From Meiothermus sp. (GTDB lineage Bacteria > Deinococcota > Deinococci > Deinococcales > Thermaceae): a stretch of 64,000 nt of DNA. A program made the translations under genes and the position numbers. The stretch spans positions 62,001 through 126,000 of the forward strand of contig BPIL01000011.1 of assembly GCA_026004095.1 (NCBI GenBank), written 5' to 3'. Positions 28,000-36,279 of the stretch are shown here, in pieces (positions within the stretch are counted from its first letter, which is position 1; every line of letters begins with the position of its first letter). The notes under the pieces were generated by a model. It made no database searches. It saw only the letters and a program-made list of their open reading frames with translations, and was not told the origin of the DNA.

Positions 28000-28034
28000 T
28001 TTATTGCGTTTATTGCGTTTATTTCGTTTATATG
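28000..28034. promoter_or_regulatory. Tandem 9-bp repeats before the antitoxin gene
   Basis: TTTATTGCG occurs twice in tandem (28000-28008, 28009-28017), followed by TTTATTTCG (28018-28026) and a partial TTTATATG (28027-28034). They fill the 49-bp gap between the PIN toxin stop and the antitoxin ATG. Such iterons fit an operator for cooperative binding by the antitoxin, or a promoter with TATATG as -10. Both are inference. Confidence 0.5.
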
Positions 28035-28047
28035 TTAAGCTAGAGCC

Positions 28048-28467
28048 ATGAATGCCTTGACCTTCTCTGTTCTATCCAAAGGACAAGAACAGGAGTTGCA
28101 GAAATTCATGAAGAACCTGTCCCCAGGTAAGACCCTCCGTATGGACGGGCATTCCCTAGAACTTACCCCTGAACTTGTGGCGATTTTGCGCCAGCTTTTA
28201 GAGCTCCTCGCCCGCGGTGAACCCGTGCGCATCCTCCCCCTGGAGGCCGAGCTTTCCACCCAGCAGGCTGCAGAGATTCTGGGGGTTTCCCGTCCTCATC
28301 TGATCCGCCTCCTGGAGGAAGGCAAGATTCCCCACCGCAAAGTGGGAACCCACCGGCGGGTTCAGGTCAAGGATGTGCTTGACTACCTGGAGGCTTCCAA
28401 AAAGCGAGGGCGTGAGTTGTTGGATCAGCTCATTACTGAAAGCCAGGCACTCGGCCTCGACGATTAA
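28048..28467 (+). CDS. Excisionase-type DNA-binding antitoxin
   Basis: A 139-residue protein whose C-terminal half is an excisionase/MerR-like winged helix: LSTQQAAEILGVSRPHLIRL, then LEEGKIPHRKVGTHRRVQVK. The N-terminal half is likely the toxin-binding or dimer part. It lies 49 bp after the PIN toxin. In such pairs this protein neutralises the PIN toxin and controls transcription. The 9-bp repeats in the gap are its likely operator. Confidence 0.82.
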   Translation: MNALTFSVLSKGQEQELQKFMKNLSPGKTLRMDGHSLELTPELVAILRQLLELLARGEPVRILPLEAELSTQQAAEILGVSRPHLIRLLEEGKIPHRKVGTHRRVQVKDVLDYLEASKKRGRELLDQLITESQALGLDD

Positions 28468-28543
28468 GGCACGCATGGTTAGGTTGAGAAAATTGCAGAA
28501 CACGCTCTAAAGGCAAAGCTAGAACGGGCTGCCGGTTTCCCAA

Positions 28544-29770
28544 TCAAAGCCGCCAGAGGACCTCGAGGGGCAGCGCATGGAGCCGCTGGCCAAAAGGTAC
28601 GGTCTCCCGGCCCACATAGAGCACCACACCCCGATGGAAGCGGGGGCCGAGGGCCTCGGCCAGGGCCTTGAGACCCCGGAAGTCCTCCGCCCGCACGCTG
28701 CCGCGGGCCTTGACCTCGAGGCCCACCACCTGCCCCCCCGGCCCCTCCAGAAGCAAGTCCACTTCCTCTCCGGTGTGGCTTCGGTAGTGGAAGAGCCGGA
28801 TGGGCATGGGCGCGTACCCCACCTGCTTGAGCAGCTCCACGGCCACGAAGGCTTCCAGAAAGCCCCCCAGAAGGGTTCGATCGGCCTCCAGCCTCGCCCC
28901 ATCCAGCCCCAGGGCGTGCAGGGCCAGGCCGCTATCCGTGGGGAAAACCTTGGGGCTCTTGACCAGGCGCTTGCCCAGGTTGGCCTCCCAGGGCGGCAGG
29001 GTTCGAACCAGGAAGAGGGTTTCCAGCAGGTTGAAGTACCGCTTCAAGGTGGTGGTGGGAAGTCCTAGACTCCGGCCCAGCTCCGCCCAGTTAAGAAGGG
29101 CCATGGGCCGGCCGGCCAGCAGCCCATAAAGCCGGGGCAGATCGGAGAGCCGCTCGAGCTGAGCCAGCTCCCGCACCTCCCGCGCCAGGAGGGTGGCCAG
29201 GTAGTCCCGGAACCAGCGCCCCCGGCTTTCCGGGGAGAGTTCCACAGCCTCAGGGTAGCCCCCTCGGAGGAGGAGGTCTGTGGGCAGGTGACCCTCCCCT
29301 TGGAAGGGAGGGAGTTCCTCTGCAAAGAGCGTCGAGAGAAAGCCCTCTCTCCTGCCTGCGATCTCCCCCTGGGAAAGGGGCCAGAGGGTGAAAAGGGCCA
29401 CCCGCCCCACCAGGAACTCCGAGGCCTTGGGCAGGGCCAGCAGATTGGCCGAGCCCGTGAGCAGGAAGCGACCCGGCCGCCGATCCCGATCTACCAGGGC
29501 TTTCAGAGGAAGGAGCAGATCCGGGACGCGCTGAACCTCGTCCAGAACAACCCGGCCCTGCAGGCCTGCGAGGAAACCCTGGGGATCCGCCAGGGCCGCC
29601 GAGAGGGGGGTCAGATCGTCCAGGGTCAGGTAGCGATCCAGCAGACCCTCACTCACCAGGGCCTGGGCCAGGGTGGACTTACCCACCTGCCGGGCACCCA
29701 GAAGAAGAACCGCTGGACGCTCGGCCAGGGCAGTGCGGATGGACTCGGTCAGGTGACGAGGGAACACCAC
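28544..29770 (-). CDS. AAA-type ATPase with DUF4143 domain
   Basis: A 408-residue protein of the common AAA_14/DUF4143 type. It has a Walker A motif LLLGARQVGKSTLAQAL, a Walker B VVLDEVQRVPDLL and sensor region FLLTGSANLLAL in the N-terminal half. The C-terminal DUF4143 domain ends with a nuclease-like fold: FHYRSHTGEEVDLLLEGPGG and VVGLEVKARGSV, which has the D-x(n)-E-x-K layout of PD-(D/E)XK enzymes. Role unknown. The start lies 22 bp from a palindrome followed by a CRISPR-repeat-like sequence. Confidence 0.85.
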   Translation of the reverse strand: MVFPRHLTESIRTALAERPAVLLLGARQVGKSTLAQALVSEGLLDRYLTLDDLTPLSAALADPQGFLAGLQGRVVLDEVQRVPDLLLPLKALVDRDRRPGRFLLTGSANLLALPKASEFLVGRVALFTLWPLSQGEIAGRREGFLSTLFAEELPPFQGEGHLPTDLLLRGGYPEAVELSPESRGRWFRDYLATLLAREVRELAQLERLSDLPRLYGLLAGRPMALLNWAELGRSLGLPTTTLKRYFNLLETLFLVRTLPPWEANLGKRLVKSPKVFPTDSGLALHALGLDGARLEADRTLLGGFLEAFVAVELLKQVGYAPMPIRLFHYRSHTGEEVDLLLEGPGGQVVGLEVKARGSVRAEDFRGLKALAEALGPRFHRGVVLYVGRETVPFGQRLHALPLEVLWRL

Positions 29771-29792
29771 ATATCCTAACCATCCTTTGGTT

Positions 29793-29857
29793 GAAAATCA
29801 ACCATTGTACGGTTGATTTTCAAAAAGACCCTCTACGAGGCAGATCGGCTTTGCAAC
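29793..29857. repeat. Palindrome plus degenerate CRISPR repeat (copy A)
   Basis: GAAAATCAACC and GGTTGATTTTC (29793-29803, 29811-29821) are perfect inverted arms around ATTGTAC. Six bases later comes ACCCTCTACGAGG, then GGCTTTGCAAC, matching the 3' 30 bases of the CRISPR repeat with about four changes. The same unit (copy B) occurs at 32867-32931 at the distal end of the array. Two copies 3.07 kb apart suggest duplication, or splitting of an older array. Confidence 0.7.
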
Positions 29858-29859
29858 TT

Positions 29860-30656
29860 GTACTGCCGAAGACCTGCTGCTGATCGGCTTGATGGCGGTG
29901 GGTTCGGGACGGCACAACATCCTGGCCATCAGCCAGTGGGTGCAAGACCAGAGGTGCAGATCCGTACCCTCCGGGGCGAACGCAAGTTACCTGCGCAGGC
30001 CACCCTTTACCGCTTCTTTTGGTTTTTGAGCGAGCAGCTCGAGCCCCTACAAAAGGCCTTTAGCCGTCGACGGTAAACACCTGCGGGGTAGAGGCCTTGG
30101 TCTTCCTATCCGCCTTAGTGCAGGGGCTGGGACGCTCCCTGGGAAGCCGGATGGGGGCGGAGGGTGAGGCCCAGGCCGTCGAGGGACGGCTCGTACGGAT
30201 AGAAGGGTTGGGGGTGGACTGGGTGCTGACGGGGGATGCGGGGCTGTGCACCCAGAAGGTGGCGGCGGGGGTGGTGGAGAAAAAGGGGCATACCTCCTGG
30301 CGGTCAAGGACAGCCACGCCCGGCGGGAACTGCGGAGCGGGGAGGTTTGGGACTGGGGGCTGGAGGTGCTGCCGATGCCGGAGGAGGTCTCGGGGTTTGC
30401 TGCTTCGCGGCTGGCCTTGCGGATGTTGCATGCCCTATGGCGGGGAGACTGGGAGGTGGAGAACCGTCTACACCACAAACGGGACACGGTACTGGGAGAA
30501 GATGCCTCACGCAGCCGGAAGGGGGCGGCGGGGCTGATGTACTTACGGGATGTAATCCTGAGCCTCTTGCATCTCAAAAAGTGGCCGGTGCTGCGCTCGG
30601 TTAGAAAGTTCTCGGCTAATCCCAGTCTTCTGTTCAAGCTAATTCGAGGGTTGTGA
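29860..30656 (+). pseudogene. ISAs1-family transposase, frameshifted
   Basis: Reading across frames gives GLMAVGSGRHNILAISQWVQ, LRGERKLPAQATLYRFFWFL, VDGKHLRG, and at the end GDWEVENRLHHKRDTVLGED, then SLLHLKKWPVLRSVRKFSAN. These are the ISAs1 blocks, including the E-x-R segment near the C-terminus. At least two frameshifts separate them. It differs in sequence from the ISAs1 copy at 47.6-48.3 kb. Confidence 0.7.
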
Positions 30657-30734
30657 TAAAAGCCTGCATGGACGCCCCCATGTGCTTTGAAGTCCATACA
30701 ATTTGCTATATATGGTATACGGTACATTGGCTTT

Positions 30735-30959
30735 ATGGAAAAGACCACCCTTTACCTCCCGCCTGAGCTACACCAAGCCTTAAAAAATGTCGCGAAGCAG
30801 GAGGGTAAAAGCCAAGCCGAGCTGATCCGAGAGGTTCTGGCAGCCTACCTAGCCAAACGAAACCGGCCCCACCTGCAATCTATAGGGGTGGCAGGAGATC
30901 AGGAGCTTGCCGGCCGAGACTCTGAAATTTGGTTGGAGAAGGCCTGGCTTGAGTTATGA
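30735..30959 (+). CDS. Ribbon-helix-helix antitoxin, partner of an interrupted PIN toxin
   Basis: A 74-residue protein starting MEKTTLYLPPELHQALKNVA with KQEGKSQAELIREVLAAYLA, a clear ribbon-helix-helix domain. An upstream in-frame ATG at 30687 would add 16 hydrophobic residues that do not belong to the domain, so 30735 is preferred. The stop overlaps the start of a PIN toxin gene by 4 bp. That toxin gene is broken by an IS5 element after 13 bases, so the antitoxin may now act only as an orphan repressor. Confidence 0.82.
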   Translation: MEKTTLYLPPELHQALKNVAKQEGKSQAELIREVLAAYLAKRNRPHLQSIGVAGDQELAGRDSEIWLEKAWLEL

Positions 30960-30968
30960 TCACCCTAG

Positions 30969-31831
30969 AATCTACAACCCACCTTACCCAAATCAGGCCA
31001 TGCGATTATGTTTAGATCATGAACCGTCGTACCTACCCATCGGACGTGAGTGATGAGGAATGGGCCCTGGTGCTGCCCTATTTGACCCTCGCTCCGCTAG
31101 AGGCTCCCCAGCGCAAGTATGACCTGCGCGAAGTGTTCAACGCCCTGCGTTGGATGGTCCGAACCGGTGCTCAATGGGACTACCTCCCCCACGACTTCCC
31201 ACCCCCCCATATCGTTCAGGCGCAAGCCTACCGCTGGATGAACCGGGGGGTCTTCGAAGACCTGGTACATGATCTGCGCATGACCCTGCGAATGCTCCAG
31301 GGCAAAGCCGCCCACCCCAGTGCTGCCATCTACGACGCTCGCACCCTGCAGTCCACCCCGCAAAGTGGGGGGCGGGCCGGGTATGACGGGCACAAGCGAC
31401 GCAAGGGGAGCAAGGTTCACCTGGCGGTGGATACGTTGGGCCATCTGCTGGCTTTGGTGGTGACGGCGGCCAGCGAACAGGAACGGGCCCAGGTGGGGGC
31501 ACTGAGCCAACGGCTACAGGAAGTTACTGGGGCGCAGGTGGCCGTGGCCTTTGTGGATCAGGGTTACACCGGAGAAGAGGCAGCACAAGCGGCGGAGGCG
31601 GAAGGAATCGCCCTGTGTGTGGTCAAGGTGGAGGGTGCTAGACGAGGATTCGTCCTGCTGCCGAAGCGTTGGGTGGTGGAACGTTCGTTTGCCTGGACAT
31701 CCCGGTTTCGCAGGCTGGCGCGCGACTATGAGCGGCTGGCTGAGACCTTGCGAGGCTGGCACTGGTTGGCCTTCTCAGTTCTGATGACGGCAAAAACTGT
31801 GGAGCTTTTACGGACGGCTAGTTAGCAGTCT
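30969..31831 (+). mobile_element. IS5-family insertion sequence, intact
   Basis: An 863-bp element between two CTAG copies (30965-30968 and 31832-31835), the YTAR-type target duplication of IS5. Its only gene is the 268-codon transposase. The ends are weakly inverted: AATCTACAACC at the left, AGACTGCTAAC on the opposite strand at the right. Boundaries are defined mainly by the restored vapC frame. Confidence 0.85.
31019..31825 (+). CDS. IS5-family transposase
   Basis: A 268-residue DDE transposase beginning [20 protein letters not shown]. It has the N-terminal DUF4096-type domain ([20 protein letters not shown]), Asp in AAIYDARTL, Asp in [13 protein letters not shown] and Glu in [19 protein letters not shown] with the Y-(2)-R-(3)-E-(6)-K type signature. 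No frameshift; likely active. It sits within the vapC gene described above. A truncated relative is at 22910-23125. Confidence 0.92.
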   Translation: MNRRTYPSDVSDEEWALVLPYLTLAPLEAPQRKYDLREVFNALRWMVRTGAQWDYLPHDFPPPHIVQAQAYRWMNRGVFEDLVHDLRMTLRMLQGKAAHPSAAIYDARTLQSTPQSGGRAGYDGHKRRKGSKVHLAVDTLGHLLALVVTAASEQERAQVGALSQRLQEVTGAQVAVAFVDQGYTGEEAAQAAEAEGIALCVVKVEGARRGFVLLPKRWVVERSFAWTSRFRRLARDYERLAETLRGWHWLAFSVLMTAKTVELLRTAS

Positions 31832-32224
31832 CTAGACACCTCGGCCCTCTTCGCCCTTCTAAACCGCGATGATCCGGATCACGAGCAGATAGCCAGGACG
31901 CTCCTGGAGGATCCGGGGCCTTACTTGCTGCCTGCAGGCATCCTGGCTGAAATTGCCTACCTTACCGAAAGACGCCTGGGCATTAGGGCTCTCGAGGCTC
32001 TGCTTCAGGATTTAGAAAGCGGAGCGCTGGCTTTGGAGTGGCACAATCGCGATCTTCCACGCATCCGCGAGCTCGTACTGCGGTACAGGGATCTCCCCTT
32101 GGGAGTGGCGGATGCAACGGTGATCGCGGTAGCAGAACGTAACGGGAAAAGGGTTTTGAGCCTAGACCGGCACTTTCACGTGGTGGCTCAGGAAGGAACC
32201 ATCCAGGTGCTTCCTTGAGTCATG

Positions 32225-32425
32225 CCTTCATGTGCCACTTGACCTCTGCCTGGGGAATGTGAAAAAAGAGAGGGTGTTATAGAAACCCACAGAGAGCACC
32301 CCCTGTACTTTCTCGACGCAGAAACCCTCCTGGTGGCTACCTACGTCTGGGTGGATGACGAACTCAAAGCTCTTCAGGCGTCTTCCTCCCAAGACCCCAG
32401 AAGGGACAAGTAGCACACGAAGGTA
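32225..32425. mobile_element. MITE-like internal-deletion derivative of the IS982-like element
   Basis: Left end CCTTCATGTGCCACTTGACC (32225) and right end ACAAGTAGCACACGAAGG (to 32425) are inverted versions of each other with few changes. Between them only the first ~130 bp of the parent element remain (ETHREHPLYFLDAETLLVAT, with ATG changed to ATA). It is about 200 bp and cannot make transposase. Parent-type sequence is at 15640-16211. Confidence 0.7.
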
Positions 32426-32471
32426 TTCCAAATACCCAGCTTGTGGCAAAATGGGAAAAGGAAATTCGCGC

Positions 32472-32699
32472 ATGGCAACAAGAACTGACCCGACTAAAAA
32501 AACGGCTGAAGGGCTGATGGACATTCCCCAGGCTTACTGGGAAGAACTTCTTAGAGAAATGGACACCTTCAAATCCCTTTACCATAAAGCCAAAGCTCTT
32601 CCGCCAGAAAAACGCGAGAAAGTACAAGAAGCCCTTTTACACAGCCTGATTCACCTCCTAGGCCATCTCCGGGTGATCTACGATGAAGCTAACGTTTAA
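32472..32699 (+). CDS. Small helical hypothetical protein
   Basis: A 75-residue protein starting MATRTDPTKKTAEGLMDIPQ and rich in Leu, Glu and Lys: YWEELLREMDTFKSLYHKAK, LPPEKREKVQEALLHSLIHL. It is probably all-helical. An alternative ATG is at 32451. It overlaps by 1 bp (TAATG) a 34-codon frame that follows. I do not recognise it; small helical proteins of this kind occur as antitoxins or as recombinase accessory proteins, but nothing here proves either. Confidence 0.5.
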   Translation: MATRTDPTKKTAEGLMDIPQAYWEELLREMDTFKSLYHKAKALPPEKREKVQEALLHSLIHLLGHLRVIYDEANV

Positions 32700-32803
32700 T
32701 GGCCGGTAGACAGACCCTCCGCATCCTCATAGTGGGCAAGTCGGGTCAGCTATTATCCGCTCAATCCCTCAGACGGCAGCTTCTGACCGGCTTTTCTGCC
32801 TGA
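32699..32803 (+). CDS. Truncated ORF coupled to the preceding small gene
   Basis: 34 codons, starting MAGRQTLRILIVGKSGQLLS. The ATG overlaps the previous stop (TAATG), the arrangement of a real downstream gene, but the frame ends after RQLLTGFSA. The IVGKSGQ segment resembles a phosphate-binding loop start, so this may be the 5' remnant of an ATP-dependent protein cut off near the end of the CRISPR array. Confidence 0.35.
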   Translation: MAGRQTLRILIVGKSGQLLSAQSLRRQLLTGFSA

Positions 32804-32866
32804 CCTTACTGGCTGGCTGCTCTTTATCTCAGTAAATCTGCTTGTGGTTCAATCTCTTATTTGGTT

Positions 32867-32931
32867 GAAAATCAACTATTGTACGGTTGATTTTCAGATA
32901 GACCTTCTACGAGGTAAATCAGCTTTGCAAC
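32867..32931. repeat. Palindrome plus degenerate terminal repeat (copy B)
   Basis: GAAAATCAACT and GGTTGATTTTC frame ATTGTAC (32867-32895). The next 36 bases are the last, degenerate repeat of the array, with changes in its first eleven bases and an intact remainder from TCTACGAGG onward. Position and decay mark this as the end farthest from the leader. Copy A lies at 29793-29857. Confidence 0.75.
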
Positions 32932-35234
32932 CACCCGCCGCCCCGTGCCCTTCTTGGCCCGCTTCCAGTTTCAATCCTCTACGAGGTAAATCAGCTTTGC
33001 AACAGGATGCCCAGCGAGCCATCCTGAATATCAAACCAGTTTCAATCCTCTACGAGGTAAATCAGCTTTGCAACGTATGGCTCTGTTTGGTGGTAGAGTA
33101 TTGACAGATAGTTTCAATCCTCTACGAGGTAAATCAGCTTTGCAACGCCCAAACCGGGCTAGGGTGCGAGTAGCCGGTCCGATGTTTCAATCCTCTACGA
33201 GGTAAATCAGCTTTGCAACTCCGGGGCTGAAGTAACTGGCGGAGTATCCGTGCCACCGTTTCAATCCTCTACGAGGTAAATCAGCTTTGCAACTCTAGCG
33301 GCAATGCCTCAATGGTGCCGGTGGGGGTCGTTTCAATCCTCTACGAGGTAAATCAGCTTTGCAACGCCCCGCTAAAAGCACGGGTTTTTGCAAAACTATA
33401 ATGTTTCAATCCTCTACGAGGTAAATCAGCTTTGCAACGAGGAGAAATCGCCCCACCGGGCTTTCTTTTTTCGTTTCAATCCTCTACGAGGTAAATCAGC
33501 TTTGCAACGAACAACCCAATCCTCTGCCCAAAGTCCACGAGAAATGTTTCAATCCTCTACGAGGTAAATCAGCTTTGCAACCCGAGCTTGGTGATGACGT
33601 AGGGAAGAGCGGGGCGGTTTCAATCCTCTACGAGGTAAATCAGCTTTGCAACGCCCAGGAGTTGCGTGAACATGCCGAACGAGTTTTAGTTTCAATCCTC
33701 TACGAGGTAAATCAGCTTTGCAACCTACAAGCTGGAGTTTTAGGAGGTAGCGGTGCAAAGTTTCAATCCTCTACGAGGTAAATCAGCTTTGCAACGCTGG
33801 TGGCCGATAGTGAACCTGCGCCGGAATCTCGTTTCAATCCTCTACGAGGTAAATCAGCTTTGCAACCTACGTGAATACACACGTCGCTAACGTTCTATTC
33901 GTTTCAATCCTCTACGAGGTAAATCAGCTTTGCAACAATACGAAGTTTTGGGTTGTCGCCGTTCTCAAGAGTTTCAATCCTCTACGAGGTAAATCAGCTT
34001 TGCAACATTACTCGACGACCTCCACGGCGTAGCGCCCGAATGGTTTCAATCCTCTACGAGGTAAATCAGCTTTGCAACGCGCTATCACAATTGGGATACT
34101 CCAGCGCTATTAGTTTCAATCCTCTACGAGGTAAATCAGCTTTGCAACTAAGGGTCGCCTGAGCCGCGCGTGGGGGTGACGACGTTTCAATCCTCTACGA
34201 GGTAAATCAGCTTTGCAACTCAAACCCTGCCGCTATCACGCCGCCGAGCAGCAACCAGTTTCAATCCTCTACGAGGTAAATCAGCTTTGCAACTCGGCCA
34301 GTTTACGCTTCCGTATCTAATCAAGTTTCAGTTTCAATCCTCTACGAGGTAAATCAGCTTTGCAACATTCAGAGCATCGAGCCAAACGGCAGGTTTGAGA
34401 TGTTTCAATCCTCTACGAGGTAAATCAGCTTTGCAACTTTTGATGTCCAGGTGCAGGGTTTAGGGATATTCCAAGTTTCAATCCTCTACGAGGTAAATCA
34501 GCTTTGCAACACATCAATCGTGTTGCCATCACGTTCAACAACAACATGTTTCAATCCTCTACGAGGTAAATCAGCTTTGCAACCCACGGCGGCAACACGG
34601 GCCAGGGTAGCTACCGCGTTTCAATCCTCTACGAGGTAAATCAGCTTTGCAACCCTCGGCTGGCACATGTAGAGTGCTTGCCAGTCGTACTGTTTCAATC
34701 CTCTACGAGGTAAATCAGCTTTGCAACCGCTGAACACCCCGGCGTGGACTACAACCTGGCAAAGTTTCAATCCTCTACGAGGTAAATCAGCTTTGCAACT
34801 CGCCCTGATGCAGGCCAAGCCACCGAGCGCTTCTGGTTTCAATCCTCTACGAGGTAAATCAGCTTTGCAACCTGGCGCACATCCGCCGCTGGTTGCGCGT
34901 GCGGATGCGTTTCAATCCTCTACGAGGTAAATCAGCTTTGCAACCTCGCTCCCTGGGCCGCCATACGCCGTTGAGCGCCTGTTTCAATCCTCTACGAGGT
35001 AAATCAGCTTTGCAACTGCTACTGGCGCTCTAGTCCAGGCACGGCACACTCGTTTCAATCCTCTACGAGGTAAATCAGCTTTGCAACCCCTGGTAGCCGT
35101 AGTAGCGCTCGATGTGGCGTGCCAGGTTTCAATCCTCTACGAGGTAAATCAGCTTTGCAACCGGGCTATGTGGGCTGTTCCGCTGACGGCGTGCTCATGT
35201 TTCAATCCTCTACGAGGTAAATCAGCTTTGCAAC
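32896..35234 (-). CRISPR. CRISPR array, 33 repeats and 32 spacers
   Basis: Thirty-two intact 36-bp repeats and one degenerate repeat (32896-32931) with spacers of 34-38 bp. In the crRNA sense (minus strand) the repeat begins GTTGCAAAGCTGATTTA and ends CCTCGTAGAGGATTGAAAC. It contains the hairpin CCTC-GTA-GAGG followed by the 8-nt handle ATTGAAAC, typical of type I-A/B/D and III crRNAs. Repeats are nearly invariant. Decay at the low-coordinate end and the handle sense both place the leader at the 35235 side, next to cas6. No two spacers look alike. Confidence 0.97.
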
Positions 35235-35417
35235 AGCCGCCACTCGATACGTTGTTCATAACAGCTTTTCAAGCTCCAAAGTCGCACACGGCGTGTTGAC
35301 TCCTACTAGTTTACAACAAACGAAGCACTCGAGGCAGCACGAATCACGTCCCTGACCGATGCGCACGCCAGTCGAGTTCGGGTGTGCAGAACGCATAGGC
35401 ATAATCGCGTGCAGGAC
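35235..35417 (-). promoter_or_regulatory. Presumed leader of the CRISPR array
   Basis: This gene-free stretch lies between the first intact repeat and the terminator-like hairpin after cas6. On the minus strand a TGTAAACT box near 35310 could be an extended -10 promoter element, but I find no good -35 partner. The leader assignment rests on repeat orientation and on decay at the other end. Confidence 0.5.
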
Positions 35418-35443
35418 GATTAAAGCCCCCGATTGGGGGGCTC
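35418..35443 (-). terminator. Hairpin after cas6, possible terminator
   Basis: On the minus strand AGCCCCC and GGGGGCT form a 7-bp GC-rich stem with a short loop, followed by TTTAAT. It lies 30 nt after the cas6 stop (35473). The T tract is short, so termination may be partial. It suggests that the array uses its own promoter. Confidence 0.55.
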
Positions 35444-35472
35444 TCGGTCAAAAAGTGGCATTCGCGCTCGCG

Positions 35473-36279
35473 TCAGGAGGGCATGGTGAGCCCTAAACCG
35501 TAGGCGGTCTTGGCCCCTACCCCGGCGTAAAAGGCGTATGCCTGGAGGATACCCAGTGCCCGCTGCACATCGAGGCTGTTGTTGTGACAGTACACCTCCA
35601 CCGCCCCAGTGAATCCGGGGAAGAATCCCTTGGCAGCCTGCGCCCACTCGAACCGGAGGTCGGCAAAGCGGGTGAGCTCGAGGTCGAGCTCGAAGACCGT
35701 CAGCAAGGCAGCAGCCTCGGTCTCTGGAAAACGCAGGGGACTGTGGTGCTGCCAGCTCGACAGCAGGGACTTGGCGATGAGAAAGGGATCTGGCAGAGGG
35801 GTATGGCGGGCGCGCCGCCCGGGCTTGGAGGTGGCGAACACGGTAGGGGTGCAAAAGCGCAGGCGCAGGCAGCGGATGGGCGGGGCCGCGGCCAGCTCTT
35901 GCCAACTGCGGTGGCCGGCAAAGGGGCTGCCCTGGGGGGTGGCCACCACCCGGGCCAGGCGGTACGGTTGGTCGCCCAGGGTCAGGCTGTCCGCACCCTC
36001 GCGGAGGAGAACCTCCAGCAGCGGACCGAACAGACCATCGTCGAGGGTAGTTACCCTCAGCACCACCTCTCCACTGCCCCCCCCTCCCCTACGCGGCGGC
36101 GGGGAGGGCTCGAGCACCGCCAGCGTGAAGGGCTTGCGGGGGGCCGCGTGAACCGCGGCGGCCAGACCCGGGTCAAGCTTACCCAACAGCGCGAAGAACA
36201 GGCCGTGCGCGTAAAGCCCAGGGTAACGCGGGGGGCGGGGGTCGCTCGAGGTCAGGTGGAGCAGGAAGGCGTGGGGCAT
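35473..36279 (-). CDS. cas6: CRISPR RNA endoribonuclease Cas6
   Basis: A 268-residue RAMP protein that cuts the pre-crRNA 3' of the repeat stem. The N-terminal ferredoxin-like fold is seen in FLLHLTSSDPRPPRYPGLYA, and a Gly-rich C-terminal loop reads YAFYAGVGAKTAYGLGLT, the conserved Cas6 signature. The segment HNNSLDVQRALGILQAYAFY supports the call. It is the last gene of the effector operon; its ATG overlaps the cas3 stop by one base (TGATG). Placement next to the array leader is usual. Confidence 0.92.
   Translation of the reverse strand: MPHAFLLHLTSSDPRPPRYPGLYAHGLFFALLGKLDPGLAAAVHAAPRKPFTLAVLEPSPPPRRGGGGSGEVVLRVTTLDDGLFGPLLEVLLREGADSLTLGDQPYRLARVVATPQGSPFAGHRSWQELAAAPPIRCLRLRFCTPTVFATSKPGRRARHTPLPDPFLIAKSLLSSWQHHSPLRFPETEAAALLTVFELDLELTRFADLRFEWAQAAKGFFPGFTGAVEVYCHNNSLDVQRALGILQAYAFYAGVGAKTAYGLGLTMPS

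Larger units (their letters stand above)
30956..32218 (+). pseudogene. VapC-type PIN toxin gene interrupted by IS5
   Basis: The first 13 bases (ATG ATC ACC CTA G) lie before the IS at 30956-30968; the remainder is 31836-32218. Removing the element and one copy of the CTAG duplication gives an open frame of 131 codons starting MITLDTSALFALLNRDDPDH, with the PIN acidic residues in LLPAGILAEIAYL and PLGVADATVIAVAERN and the terminal LSLDRHFHVV. The reading frame after the insertion is otherwise undamaged, so the insertion is recent. Confidence 0.88.

Noticed and set aside
32700-32895. AT-rich sequence at the low-coordinate end of the array as a possible leader.
   Set aside because: The adjoining repeat is degenerate and the handle ATTGAAAC shows that crRNAs are read from the other side.
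32968-35234. Recurring peptide LYEVNQLCN in several frames over the array, as if repeat proteins were present.
   Set aside because: It is the translation of the CRISPR repeat, not a gene.
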